Below are positions 34,376-45,974 of a DNA stretch of 64,000 nt, piece by piece. The translations under genes were made by a program, and so were the position numbers. Location: contig RDEW01000060.1 in NCBI GenBank assembly GCA_011109175.1, forward strand, positions 57,734 to 121,733, given 5' to 3'. Under the pieces are notes generated by a model. That model had not been told where the DNA came from, did no database searches, and saw only the letters and a program-made list of their open reading frames with translations. Numbering within the stretch: position 1 is the first letter of the stretch; each line of letters opens with the position of its first letter. Source of the stretch: Dicyema japonicum. Lineage: Eukaryota > Dicyemida > Rhombozoa > Dicyemidae.

Positions 34376-36760
34376 ATCATGCTTTTTCTGGGAGAAGATG
34401 GACGTGGAATAAGAAACCTATCCGCGACAATATTTGGTCACTTTTGTAGCCAAACAACCTTTTCTTATGCAATACTGAATTTACGCATCCATCCACAAAA
34501 CTACGTGGATGAGGAAGAGAAGGAACTCAGAGGCAACGCTGGTCCCAATACACATCCAAATAGATTATGTCATTTGCCGGGCTAAAGACAAACACTTTCT
34601 AGTATACGCTCATTCATATGAAAGCTCGACGACTGTCTGCGACCACAAGATGGTTATTGCAACCTTTACCCTGAATAAACATGCCATCAAATACATGAAT
34701 TTCAAAAATCACGAATTTGAGAAAATCAGAGGCGACTACGCGACTGAAAGGCAGATTTCCCAACCGGAGAATACTGAGAGATATCAACAATACATTCAGA
34801 CTCATTTGCAGGACATATAGGTGATACCACGTTATAAGACGCCTGGAAACGCACAAAGGACACCATCAACGAAACTGCTGAAGCTTGTCTGGCATATGAG
34901 AAAATAGTAAAATGCACCTGAAGGATATTCATCCAGGTATTCCTGAGCTTACGAAAAGTCTAAAAGAAATAAATATGAAAAAATCAAATGCCACTGACAC
35001 TAATAAGATAAAAGCCCTTCAAGGCGAATGCAACGTGCCAGAAGAAAAATAAAGGGTCTGAACAAGAAGCTTTCTTAGAAGAAATAGCTTACTGTATAGA
35101 AGTGAACAAAGTGAAAGACAACGCACAGGTGAACGTCGCTGCCCGTTTGCTGCGGCGAACAAACCGAAGTAGACTACCCATAAAAGACGAGAACGGAAGC
35201 TGATACTGAACACCAAAGAACAAACTGAAGCCATAGAAATCCACTCATTTGATGGAAGACCAAGACCTCTGGAAATACCTATCACGGCCGAGGAAATTAG
35301 AACGGCATCCGAAAACTCAAGAATAACATAACCCCCGGATCAGATGCAATAAACCCAGAATTACTGAAATACGGCCGTGACCTCCTTTTTAAAAAATTGC
35401 TACACTACAAAATGAAATGTTTTCAACTAACTTAACTCCACCTCAGGGTAAGGGACAACTAATCCCAATACAAAATACCAACAAAAACAGAGGACAGCTC
35501 GAAAATTTGCGACCCATCATACTACTAAATTCATCACGCAAAGTCTTGGCAAACATTGTGCCTTAACGAATAAAAGGATCTGCTTACAAATACCTACCAG
35601 ATAGTCAAATTGGTTTTCGAGAAGGGAGATCTACAGCTGATGCGGTCTGGAGTCACAGATGTAGGTGTGCAACATATCAAAGATTCCGTAACGCCACCAA
35701 TATCTTGGGAATTGACCGATCAACTGCTTTTGATTCGGTTAACAGGAACAAATTAATGGGGGTACTAAGCGGATTTCTTGATGAGTCGAGTATAAGGATG
35801 ACTCGAATTCTACTTTTTAACACTGAACTTTTCGTGAGAGTCGGAAAGACCTATTGAAGAAAAAAAGAAACAAACACGGCGCACTTTACAAGAAGACTCT
35901 TTTTTCCTCTACTATTCACAATTTATTTGGAAGCCGCTATGAGGAAACTTAGAACGCTATACAAAGGAAAGACGGAAGAAATAATCTACGCAGACGATGT
36001 AGACCTAATTTCTAAAGACAGATGAACTGGATAACCTATTAGAAAAAGCACTAGATGTACTAGGGAAATGGTTTTTGTGAACAGAGAGAAAACAGAAATC
36101 ACAGAGATAAGAAAGATGAACAACGTCCTAGAAAAGAAGTGGCGACAAGTATAGAAACTCGGTTCACTTTTGAGAGAAAGCGGAAATATTTTACGTAGGA
36201 AAACTCTAGCCAATGATATGTTATATAAACTGAAGAATCTATGGCTCAATCAAAAAAGCATTGACACGAAAATGAGAATCCTATTATACGACTCATTCAT
36301 AAAACCCGTACTTTCATATAAAGCTGGAACTTTGCGACCTCATCAGCGGATATGTAAAAACTCGACTCGTTCCACGAGGTCAGCTGAGAAAAATAACAGT
36401 ATATAAGAGATGCACCACTAGACCTATCAGCTTAGAAGTACTGGAATCCCGATGAAGCTCTTCGGACACGTGCTGAGGATTGAATTAACATCCCCACCTA
36501 ACATATCGTTGGAAACATACCATGTTAGTCAACAAGGCCGCTATCGTGGAAGACCAATAACAATACTGCAAATAGTCTTACAAAAAGACATGGTTAATAT
36601 CAAAAAATGTAATAAATGCCGACGATCTGGACATCATGCGAGCCTTGGCTAGGAACAGGTGAGCATGGAGAAGGATGACATATAACCTTGTTTCTTTTGT
36701 GAACATGCGGGGCTATAATTAGTATGGCTCTCGTGAAGTGCTTAAATACATAATAAGTGT
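34376..36760 (+). mobile_element. RTE-like LINE copy 2, 5' truncated
   Basis: Starts abruptly inside the endonuclease (FLGEDGRGIRNLSATIFGHF) and runs to the same 3' end as copy 1. Landmarks: DYVICRAKDKHFLV; CDHKMVIATF (Ser to Cys at the SDH motif); RT region 35250-35860; YADDVDLI-like block near 35990-36005; C-terminal block 36452-36600 (KLFGHVLRIELTSPPNIS, GRYRGRPITILQ). Lacks the 142-bp tandem duplication. Numerous frameshifts. Its 3' end is ~310 bp before the intact surface-protein gene. Confidence 0.85.
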
Positions 36761-37065
36761 GTCGTATAGTTTGACAAGAAAGTTTCAGTGATAAATTACT
36801 TTTTCTTATCCAGATATTGTACATTTTTGAAGTATATAGTGGCCAAGATTTTCCTTGGACTATTATCCTCTGCGTCATCTACTGAGCCGAGTTTTTTGGT
36901 ATGTCTACAGAGTTCGTCAATCTTGATTTGGGTCGTTCAAATCGTGTGTAGTCAGTTTTTGTAAAGTTTGACTATATATTATTATAAATATTAAATAAAA
37001 ATAATAAAAAAATCATGTTAAAAATTTAAATAAAATAAAAATTGACCTAATAAAATTTAGATTAC

Positions 37066-38359
37066 ATGAACAGAACTATTAATTTTATCATATTTATTCT
37101 GTTAAGCAAAATCGTCAAAATAAAATGCAATCGGAATTATTTTTTAATTGATACATATGTAATATATAAGAATCCTTCTAAAGTATATATTTCATTAACT
37201 TAAGGAATATCCGTTATTTTGGTTAAATTGGAATATACATGTAGATAACTGGGAAACTTATAGAACGTATTTTTTTCAATATAATATAAATTTTGCAGTT
37301 ATTCCACACTTCAACAGTGAGTTTTATACTATTGACATTATAACAGAAATTGATTATGGTACGCTTTTTGTTATACTAAGGTGGTAAACGTTATACAAAT
37401 ATTACAAAGATTCCTAAAACTAGATTTGGAGACTACTATCGATGTGGTTATACTCATCTTAGTTTTTCGGATAATATATCTGTTACATTTTATTCAATCA
37501 AGTTGCAATATAACGACAAAGGTATTTTGTATTATTTTAATGGAAAAGGTTTTTATTTAAATTTATTTAGCTAACGACTGTAACCCAAATAATGACCCAA
37601 ATACGCCTATTTGGTTTATATTTAACAAAAATAGAATCGGAGGAGTAATAAGTGGAATTATCAAAATATCATATATTGACAATAACATAACTGTACACGT
37701 TTTCATTGATTCTTAGATAACAGATGAGCATTTCAGTTATCATCACGGTCGTAGTTTAACAAGTATTGTTAATGGAATCTATAAATATCTTTTGATTGGT
37801 GCAAATACTAAAATATTTATTACGGTGGAAAAACTAGATAAAAAATATATTATTTATAACTTTTATGTTTGTGTTGGGCATAAAAAATCTAAATGCGTTT
37901 TACTTAAAAAGCAATTTAAACAAATTAAAATGGGAGGATATTATCAATGTGGACTCATCTCACAAAACTATAAAAATGTGTCTATCGAAATTTCATCTCT
38001 TAAATTACAATTCTTCCGCAATGATCTGAGTTTTGAATTTATTGGAAATGGTAAATAAATTCAGCTGAATTTTAGATGAAGGATGCTTTGAAGAACAAAT
38101 ATCGAATGAAATTAAAGACAAAAAAAACATTTTTAAACATCGTAATAAAACCGACTAAATTTTAGATAAAATAAGTTTTGAAAATCTAATATCGTCTGAA
38201 AGTAAACCCGTAAAAAAATTGACGAAACATCAAATAATTGGAATCGTGTGTGGAGTTGTTGCAATAATATTTTCGTGTGTCATTGTCCATATTTATTTCA
38301 AACCGAAATCACATGTTGATATACAGGAAAGCATTCCATTAAACTTTGTAACTAACTGA
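37066..38359 (+). CDS. Two-module Ig-like type I membrane protein, intact copy B
   Basis: Seven exons (37066-37182, 37205-37358, 37381-37548, 37571-37692, 37717-38050, 38076-38141, 38166-38359) with six GT..AG introns of 22, 22, 22, 24, 25 and 24 nt. The coding sum is 1155 nt with no internal stop, giving 384 residues. Residues 1-18 look like a signal peptide (INFIIFILL core). Two related modules follow: one around YYRCG (Cys112), with NIS and SIKLQY at 129-134, and one around YYQCG (Cys265), with NVS and SLKLQF at 281-286. The Y-x-C plus hydrophobic strand pattern is Ig-like. Sequons occur at 2, 97, 122 and 274. A stalk is encoded partly by the 22-codon exon 6; a membrane helix lies at ~344-365 (IIGIVCGVVAIIFSCVIVHI) and a 19-residue tail follows. 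Topology fits an extracellular receptor or coat protein. I do not recognise a family, and function is unknown. Confidence 0.85.
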
Positions 38360-38540
38360 TATTAATTTGTCAAACGGTCTTCAATTTATTTAAATTTATA
38401 TAATTATTAATTATTTGAATTACAGTCAATATTCTATAATCTAACAAAATTTTTAAGTTTGTCAATTTTAACGAAAGTATACTAAAAATCCCTGATGTTT
38501 TCGAAATTATCACTAAGATGCTCCTAAAAAGCCCCCCTCA
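38360..38540. other. 3' flank of copy B
   Basis: Conserved with the sequence after copy A up to about 16320 (AATCCCTGATGTTTTCGAAATTAT), then diverges. This marks one end of the amplified block. Confidence 0.5.
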
Positions 38541-39530
38541 AGTGGATACGGACTAGCCTTGGATACTATGCCGCTGTTCATTAAATTAGAATATTCCAAA
38601 ACAGAAATCAACAAATGTAAACTTAAAAGAAAGTATTCACAAGTTGTGTCATCGATCGGGAATTCACTGCCAGGACATCATGTGCTTTTATAAGAGAACA
38701 ACAATCAAAGACAACGTTCAAATGACAGAAAATGTTGGACTTACGAACGTCCTCCTTTTTCTGAAGAGTGTACTGAATCTAAATTGAACTACCATTTTCC
38801 TGAGAATACTAAAGTTCTAGTAAATAAATTCACTTTTCCGTTATCGTACCAAACATCTTGTCAACGTCAAGTTTGACGATCAAGAATAGATCCAGGTCAT
38901 CCTAACTGTCCCTTCAGACGATTTGGAATTCATTCCTCGAAGATATAGCCTCGTAAGGCATCTCTTTGTCCAGTTTAAACGTTTCTTGAAGTGGCCGAAT
39001 GTTGGCAGTTAAAGCATTTCCCTAGTAGCTTTCTGGCTCATTCTCATATAATTTCAGAGTGAAAATTAAGAACCCTAAACTTATCACTGATAAGTGGGCC
39101 CCAACGCTCCTCTTTCAGCAGAATTTGAAGAGTCGTGGGGTTTATCTCTATTGAACTATGTCTTATTCGTATTTTTTGGGAACACTCAATTGCAGAGGAC
39201 TTTAACAACCTCACAAGAATCACCAACTGATATGCGACCTAGCCACAAGAAAAGGATAGAACCTGGCCTATGAAGATCTCTGATGTAAACCTTCATAATA
39301 ACTAAAAATCGACGTGAGGTCAGATGATATTTTTAATTAAGACGTCCCAATGACCAGGTCCTTTAAATTTCGTAATGGTCAACTTCTTTGCACACAAAGG
39401 AGACGGATTTCCAGGAAGACCAAGAACTACACTTCCGACTATCTTGAACAAGACCTATCGACGGTTGGGATGAGACTAATTTCGGCGACGATATGGACTA
39501 CCGTAGAGAACTAATTTTGATTTTAATAAG
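38540..39530 (+). mobile_element. Degenerate LINE fragment (EN start joined to C-terminal end)
   Basis: Contains an endonuclease-start-like GTLNCRGL near 39170 and, after a gap, the polyprotein end PGRPRTTLPTILNKTYRRLG near 39410. The 3' half recurs inverted at 45115-45500 and 58430-58830. Frames are badly broken. Confidence 0.5.
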
Positions 39531-39539
39531 GATGAATTT

Positions 39540-40080
39540 TTGAATCTTTTTACATTAATCTTTTGTCAAATCACTACGACAATATCCACCCCCAAAATCC
39601 TAAAATCACTCTTGTATCGTTGACACAAGGCACATATCCACCAGTGGGACCAAACAGCATCTGCAATCGAGCTTCCCTTTCTGAACCCACTCTGTCCAGG
39701 CGACTAAAATTCATAAACATAAAAAGATATCAGACTAAGAAATATCAAAAATTGTATCTTCTTCAATATTCCCATAATGTCACAGGTTTTAGATTTTTTA
39801 TCGCTCCCTTGTTTTTTCTGGTTTATGTCGAAGAATCAAAATTCCATCAGCAAGTTTCAAGGGAGAACGTGTCTCAAATACTTTATTGAAAATCTCTGTA
39901 ATGAGAATCGTCGCCTGGTGCATACTTGATGATTGTCTGGTCCTGCTGCCCTGTTGTCGATTAATAAAATGATTGCCAGATTAGTTTCCTCTGTTATCAG
40001 GATAAATGTAATTAAAATTCTCAGTTCTTTCTTTATTATTCAATACATAATAAAGTATTGATATTAGGTCTATTATTATT
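39540..40080 (-). mobile_element. RT fragment in inverted orientation to its neighbour
   Basis: Minus-strand counterpart of 44520-45110 and 57840-58420. The plus copies encode NLRPVTLM, then RSIADAV..SHWWICAVCQ and FRILGVDIV, the RT block ending at motif A as in the RTE-like elements. All three loci keep the same abrupt inverted junction, so the rearranged unit itself was later duplicated. Confidence 0.55.
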
Positions 40081-40082
40081 AA

Positions 40083-40505
40083 GACCGGATACACTGAGAA
40101 AAATGTGATTATTAATACTCCACAGGATCACAAAATTAAGATCTAATAATGTGTATCAAATATTCTATAGGCTGATGATCGAAGTAGGTCAAGAGTATTG
40201 TAATTCTCTCCGAAAAAAACAGGTTTTGATCAACTAGTGCTGTCTGTGTCTCATGGAAACTTACTTTTGTGAGTCGATGTTAATAGGTTTATGATTTAAT
40301 TGATCATTCTTTCTTTGTTGTGTGACTATACAAGCTGTGTATGCCTGTGTAGTTGATCAGCTTTGTGTTAGATGTAATAAAACGAAGATCATTCCTTGGT
40401 TCTACGATTAGTTAAAATTAACTGTTCTTTACTTAAATAAAGTGTGTGTCCTGCCAATGCGGAGCTATAAATATGCTGGCTCTCATGAAAAAGCTGTTAT
40501 TATTA
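40083..40505 (+). mobile_element. LINE 3' UTR sharing its end with the SINE tail
   Basis: Begins with a CGGATACACTGAG-like end and runs to TTATTATTATT. Its last ~118 bp (40388-40505) match the SINE tail at 1343-1465. Matches, inverted, 57335-57830 and partly 44130-44520. Confidence 0.6.
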
Positions 40506-40509
40506 TTTT

Positions 40510-42620
40510 ATTAACAACAAAATTACGAGAAAAATGATAAAGTTATCGTTGAATTAAGTGATCCCGGTGACCATACCAGTCCTTTTCCTGCGGTTAGTTT
40601 TGAATTCTTGGATTTATCTGATCGGGTTTATTCTAATATCTCGAGCAAGGTTTTATATATAGTTTGATGTCGCAATTGTCGCAATTGTCGGGTGACTTTC
40701 CCATTTTGAGAAAGTCCAGGTGACGGTATACCTTGATTGAATGACGTTCAGTGTACTCCGTAGAAACTAAGTGGACGTCTTTTTAGACGATCTCAGTAGT
40801 AATCTGAGAAATCGATTTTGTAAAACCGCCAGCGTGCTCTGTCCGATATTGACAAGGTGGCACTCCATGCAGTACTGGCAGACTCGATACTAGGTACAAC
40901 AAATTGTTTGCATAAAAGCTCTAAAGATAGGTGGGAAGATTTGAGAGTGAGTAAATGCCTTATTATTTATTATTATTATAAGCACTTATCGCTGTGTCAT
41001 AGGACTTGACAAAGCATGTGCAACACGAGTTTGCAAATCACTGATTAGTTTCATCCACTTCCTCCTATTCAAAGCCGCAGTGCGTAACCAGTCCAGATCC
41101 TCTCCACTTGCAAGTTGCCGTCCCATTTCTTTGAGTTCCTCGTCGTGAACGACTGCCAGTGTCATCCTTGGGCGACGACGGAAACGGGGGGCCTCCAACA
41201 TGAAGTAATCCTCCATGGCTACGTTCGCGGAGGCATCTAGGTCCAGTCGCAGAATATGGCCGAAAAGCCTCCATCGTGTATCCAGAATCTCATTAGAAAT
41301 TTCTAAGTTCTTCGTCCTCTTATAGAGAAGATTAGATGACATCCTCGTATCAGTTCTTTCAAACATCAAATGCCGTAGTTAGTCTCTATGAAATGCATTA
41401 AGCCTCTTCAGTTCTTTTCTTGAGCAGGCCCAGGTACCAGCGTTATATAGTAGTATGGGTTCCACTAGCGAGCTGTATAATCGAGTAAATGCCTTGAGAA
41501 TTCCAATTTTGTTTGGATCCTTGGGCTTACTAGGTACACCTAATGAGTGATTTATATATTAATCAGAATAATTCAAAAATATAATTATTTATTAATTTTT
41601 GTATTCAATTGTGTTCCAATGGTGCTGTATATGTCTGTTTTTACCAGTTTGCTAACAAATCCTGAGGGCCGTCCTACAGAGAAAATAGAAGATAGAAAAC
41701 AATTACAAGTGTGTCTTCAGGACTACAAGATGTCAATGGAACTAGCAAACGATCTCCTGTGGGAAATGCTACTGCACAACTCCTGTCTTTCATCATTAAT
41801 CACTGAGATTCAATCTGATAATAAGATCAAGTAGATCTCAATGGTTGTCAATTCTGCGAAATGGAGATTCGTGAAAATGCATCGGTGTTGATGGATTATC
41901 ATCGCCCAGCAATTCAATACTCGTTTCTTCACTCATAAATGTGTACTCTTCTTTAGAAAACGAGAATTTTAAGAAGTGAATCAGACAAATAAGCAACTAA
42001 TATAATGCTTTTGAAAGATAACGCGGAGAAGAGAATTGCCAAATTTAAAAAAATTTCTGCATTCATGAATTTACTAAGAAGCAGTCAAAGAAAGAAAACG
42101 AGAATACTTTTTATGTTTTATGCTCGTTTGAATTCACGAAATCAAAGAAGGGTGAATTGAGAAGACTCTCTACCCTAATTGAATACAAAATCAAGATCAT
42201 GGAGAAAAAAAGTTTTAGCCGGCTCAATAATACTGTGTTTATCTGCAGGATCCTCACTGCAAAAGCAATTTACCGTCGGAAAGCTTTCGAAGGATTGCAC
42301 CTCTCACTCGCTAAGTGTCCGAGAGTGTCTGTGTCGGCTTCACATGGTTTTAGAAGTTGTAGGTGATCTCTTTGGAGTCTAGAATAAGTTCCGTTAGAAG
42401 AATGTGTGGACCTTCTCTCTACTAATGAAATAAGTGATTCTCTTCGTTCCACCTCCTACGGGGTATGTATAGCGTTAATGGGGGATAAAATAATCGTACC
42501 CATTTCTTAGAATCGTCCGAATCGAATGCCTTTTCAATGCACGAACATAGACTTAGGGCGGTTGAAATGAAGAAAAACATTGCTGTCATTATCTTCCGTA
42601 CTCTAATGTGGCTTTGCACA
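40510..42620 (-). mobile_element. Composite LINE block, inverted duplicate of 55580-57310
   Basis: Minus-strand order: RLE-element segment (42620-42200, CSCIEKAFDSDDSKKWVRLF ...), an unrelated junction sequence, then a jockey/CR1 C-terminus and 3' UTR (40930-40510). The same junctions, including the RLE break next to ATGATCTTGATTTTGTATTC, occur at 55580-57310 in plus orientation. The composite was therefore formed once and duplicated. Confidence 0.65.
40962..41482 (-). mobile_element. 5'-truncated LINE insertion with 13-bp TSD
   Basis: 521-bp insertion flanked by GAGTAAATGCCTT (40949-40961 and 41483-41495). Minus-strand 127-codon frame: RWRLFGHILRLDLDASANVA, EDYFMLEAPRFRRRPRMTLA and SGEDLDWLRTAALNRRKW, the C-terminus of an APE-type LINE polyprotein with an uninterrupted frame. 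A TAA-type tail follows. The paralogous site near 56830-56850 lacks it (empty site). Insertion came after the composite block duplicated. Confidence 0.85.
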
Positions 42621-42731
42621 ATTCACTCACTCATAGATGATTTAACAGCTTCGTATGGGTAAAATCCATTTGTAAAAAAGGGTGATTTCAGGATGAGGAA
42701 TTTTTCCTGACTTCATGGTACCCACACAGTA

Positions 42732-43094
42732 TTGATGTTGGCCAGTAAGAGCAAGGGTCATCTCACGTTTAATCTGATCAGTGACGGAAGTATTAAGGAT
42801 TTCTTTAATATTGGTGGAATTTTGTATTTGCATATCGAGTGGCTTAAAATTGGGTTATTGACTCAATTGTGTGGTCCCGAATGCTTCAACTCTGCTATAA
42901 AGATATTATCTTCCCGGGATAACGTGCATTTTATAAAATTGGTCGTTGATAATGCATACTCAGTCTATGGAACTACTTGTCCTGCTATTTCTCAATTATC
43001 CAAATCTTATAGTAAGGTTTTTGGATTATACTCTCTAGTCTGTTCTCTAATTAGTATGGAGTATTGTTTCAGAGCCGAATTTCTTGAAAAATAA
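42732..43094 (+). CDS. Unrecognised 120-codon open frame
   Basis: A single open frame that reads like ordinary protein (LTQLCGPECFNSAIKILSSR, FIKLVVDNAYSVYGTTCPAI) with no repeats elsewhere in the window. No family recognised. It may be one exon of a host gene, since nearby short introns would hide the rest. Flanked by retroelement fragments on both sides. Confidence 0.3.
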   Translation: MMLASKSKGHLTFNLISDGSIKDFFNIGGILYLHIEWLKIGLLTQLCGPECFNSAIKILSSRDNVHFIKLVVDNAYSVYGTTCPAISQLSKSYSKVFGLYSLVCSLISMEYCFRAEFLEK

Positions 43095-43099
43095 ACATA

Positions 43100-43480
43100 T
43101 TGAGCGCTGCAGAATAACTTAAGCTCAAAATCAAACGGCCACGTCCTATAGGGGGTGAGTTTATCCATCCTGACCAGTAGAGGCAACCTTCAATGAAGTA
43201 CAAGTTTCACTTCAAATCTCAAAAGGTATAACTCAGATATACCAAAATTCTTGAACGAGTTTTAATAAAATTAATTTAAGAAAATCTTTCTTTTTTGTGC
43301 CAAGGAATATGACAGAACGTCAAAAAAATTTCTTAGTAACAAAGTCTAATTTCGTGTTGAAGTTCTTTTTAATCATAATGTTTCTTAATGTATAGTTGAT
43401 TCTTAACATATGTGGTCATTGATTTATCTACTATAAATTGAGAATGTAGAATATTATTTTTATTCAAAAATAGGATTTTT
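43100..43480. other. No gene recognised
   Basis: AT-rich sequence downstream of the unassigned frame. Confidence 0.4.
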
Positions 43481-43489
43481 TAACAAGAA

Positions 43490-43730
43490 ATCAAATGTCA
43501 GTTGAGGAAGCCGGCTGCGTGGATGGCGAACGAGTTTCCTCGGAGTATGGGCATTCCAATCTTCTGTCTCAGCCATAATCCTTCTCTTTAATGCCTTTTC
43601 TTTCTGGCAAGAATTCCTTCTAGTTCTCGGAAGAACTCAGCCGTCATTGGACTAACGGCTCCCGATGATTCGATGGAAACAGGAGTAATCGGTAGCGTTC
43701 CCAGATGTAAATATATTTCTTAATTTTTAG
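43490..43730 (-). mobile_element. C-terminal fragment of an RLE-class LINE
   Basis: Minus-strand frame: LGTLPITPVSIESSGAVSP, FFRELEGILARKKRH, then after a stop REGLWLRQKIGMPILRGNSF. The pattern (V.IE.SG ... F...L ... LRQ...A..RGN) matches C-termini of RLE-type LINE polyproteins, including the fragment at 6206-6530. Confidence 0.5.
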
Positions 43731-43739
43731 GACCTTGTG

Positions 43740-44130
43740 GAATATCAAATGTCTACCGATTCATGATTAAGTGTCACCTTACAATGGAGACTATAGATGG
43801 TACATATGTAAGAGACAATATCCATAATGTTTTTAGTCGCTCGGCTGACATATAATTCGATATTTGCCATAGTGCTCATTAAGGGTACAAATAACTTTCG
43901 TCTCTTGTAGGCACTTAACAGATAGGTCGTATCGCTCCAGGTCGTCACAGAGAATCTTCCTCGACCTAGTCGTAGATAAGCATCTGGAATTGAACGTAAG
44001 AACCTTTAGACGAAATCCATCTTTTTGTGTCCATTGCCTTTTAGAGATTTTTCACAATTGAGATTCAATCAAGAAACGAGGCGCGTCACCACCTCACCTA
44101 AAAACACGTTTATCGAGCCAATACTAATAT
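43740..44130 (-). mobile_element. RTE-like LINE copy 4, endonuclease start only
   Basis: Minus-strand match to the first part of the endonuclease of RTE-like copy 3 (KVLTFNTRGLSTTRSRKIL region), ending in the frame at 43948-43745. Degraded by frameshifts. The upstream flank 44130-44480 matches 11170-11600 inverted. Confidence 0.6.
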
Positions 44131-44519
44131 ACAATTCCGGAACACGGAGAACCTCAAAAACGATTTAGAGAGGCGATATACTTGTCACAGAAGCCAACTG
44201 CGTTTACTCACTGAAACCTTCTGTCTGAGAAAAATCTCAAACGAGTAACAATCAACTCCATGTAAATCAACTCCAATTAGTATGGACGTAACAATCTGAA
44301 CAGCAACTCACAAAAGTAAGTTTCCATAAGACACAGAAAGTCGCTAGTTTATCAAAACCTGCTCTTTCGGAGAGAATTCCATTGACCTCTAAAATGCTCC
44401 TGACCTACTTTGGTCATCAGCTTATAGAATATTGGATACACATTATTAGATTTTAACTTCGTGATCCAGTGGAGTATATATAATCACATTTTTCTCGGTC
44501 ATCCGGAATTAAAAATAAT

Positions 44520-45110
44520 AATAGACATAATATCAATACTTATTATGTATTGGATAATGAAGAAAAAACTGAGATTATTGGCGAACATTTATCAGGAATT
44601 TTGAATGTAAATGAAACCTCATATATGGAGCTATTTGAGAATAACCAGAAAGCCTGAATCTACCATATTTATCATATCTACAGAGGAAACTAATCTGTCA
44701 ATCATTATATTATCGACAACGTAGCAGCAGGACCAGACAATGATCAATTATGCACCAGGCGAAGATTTTCATGACAAAGATTTTCAATAAAGTATTTGAG
44801 ATACATTCTCCCTTGAAATTTGCTGATGGAATTTTGATTTTTAGCATAAACTAAAAAAAACAAGGGAGCGATAAAAAATCTAAGACCTGTGACATTAATG
44901 GAATATTGAGGAAGATATAATCTCTGATTTTCTTAGTCTGATATATTCTAATGTATATGAATTTTTGTCGCCGGGACAGAGTGGGTTAGAAAGGGACGCT
45001 CGATTGCAGATGCTGTTTAATCCCACTGGTGGATATGTGCCGTGTGTCAACGATACAAGAGTGATTTTAGGATTTTGGGAGTGGACATTGTCGTATTGAT
45101 TTGACAAAAG
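44520..45110 (+). mobile_element. RT fragment
   Basis: Plus-strand RT block with KNLRPVTLM-like start and GRSIADAV..SHWWICAVCQ, then FRILGVDIV (motif A region). Near-identical to 57840-58420. It ends at an inverted junction with the following fragment. Confidence 0.6.
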
Positions 45111-45530
45111 ATTAATGTAAAAAGATTCAAAGATTAATCTTTATTAAAATCAAAATTTGTTCTCTACGATAGTCCATATCGTAGTCTCATCCCAACCGTC
45201 GATAGGTCTTGTTCAAGATAGTCGGAAGTGTTGTTCTTGGTCATCCGGAAGTATTGTTCTTGGTCATCCGGGAAATTAGTCTCCTTTGTGTGCAAAGTAG
45301 TTGACCATTACGAAATTTGAAGGACTGGTCATTGGGACGTTTTAATTAAAAATATCATCTGACCTCACGTCGATTTTGATTTATTATGAAGGTTTACATC
45401 AGAGATCTTCATAGTCATGTTCTATCCTTTTCTTGTGGCTAGTTCGCATATCAGTTGGTGGTTCTTGTGAGGTTGTTTAAGTCCTCTGCAATTGAAAGTT
45501 CCCAAAGAATACGAATAAGACATAGTTCAA
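45111..45530 (-). mobile_element. LINE 3' fragment, inverted to the preceding RT fragment
   Basis: Minus-strand counterpart of 39080-39530, with a short extra duplication in the GGTCATCCGG region (45239-45275). Matches 58430-58830. Confidence 0.55.
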
Positions 45531-45974
45531 TAGAGATATTGTCACCACTTCAACCAATTCAGCACAATACTTCTAAATAATTTCAACTTCTTAAAAATAA
45601 ATTTAAGGTTTGCAGCTAGAAATCTTATTTACGTCAAGTGTCAAGCATGAAAAAGTTTACTAAGCCTATATTATTAGCAGCTCTATCAAGCTACTAAATA
45701 ACCATTCGTTTCATTTGAAATATTTTCTTAAAAATAGTAGATTAAAAGAGAATAACGTCCTATGAAATTTATCAGGTCTAATTTTAATTTGTATATTAAT
45801 GTAAAAAAAATTTTATGAAATTGAATCAAGTAAGAAAACAGGAATCAAGTTAAAGAAAATATCTGTCAAGGAACCACGATAATTGATTAATCTCATTTGC
45901 CATCATAAGGGTTGATAAGTGATTGTTTAAGTAAATTAAACAATTAACCCAATTTAACCGAAAGAGAATCATAA

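Noticed and set aside
15006-38359. Ciliate-type genetic code as an alternative explanation for in-frame TAA/TAG
   Set aside because: The stops lie inside GT..AG segments of 22-25 nt, and exon frames end at ordinary TAA/TGA codons. SLC6 and SERF read correctly with the standard code.
39563-39889. A 108-codon plus-strand protein at 39.6 kb (also 44895-45107 minus)
   Set aside because: It is antisense to a conserved RT segment seen at 44.6-45.1 kb and 57.9-58.4 kb.
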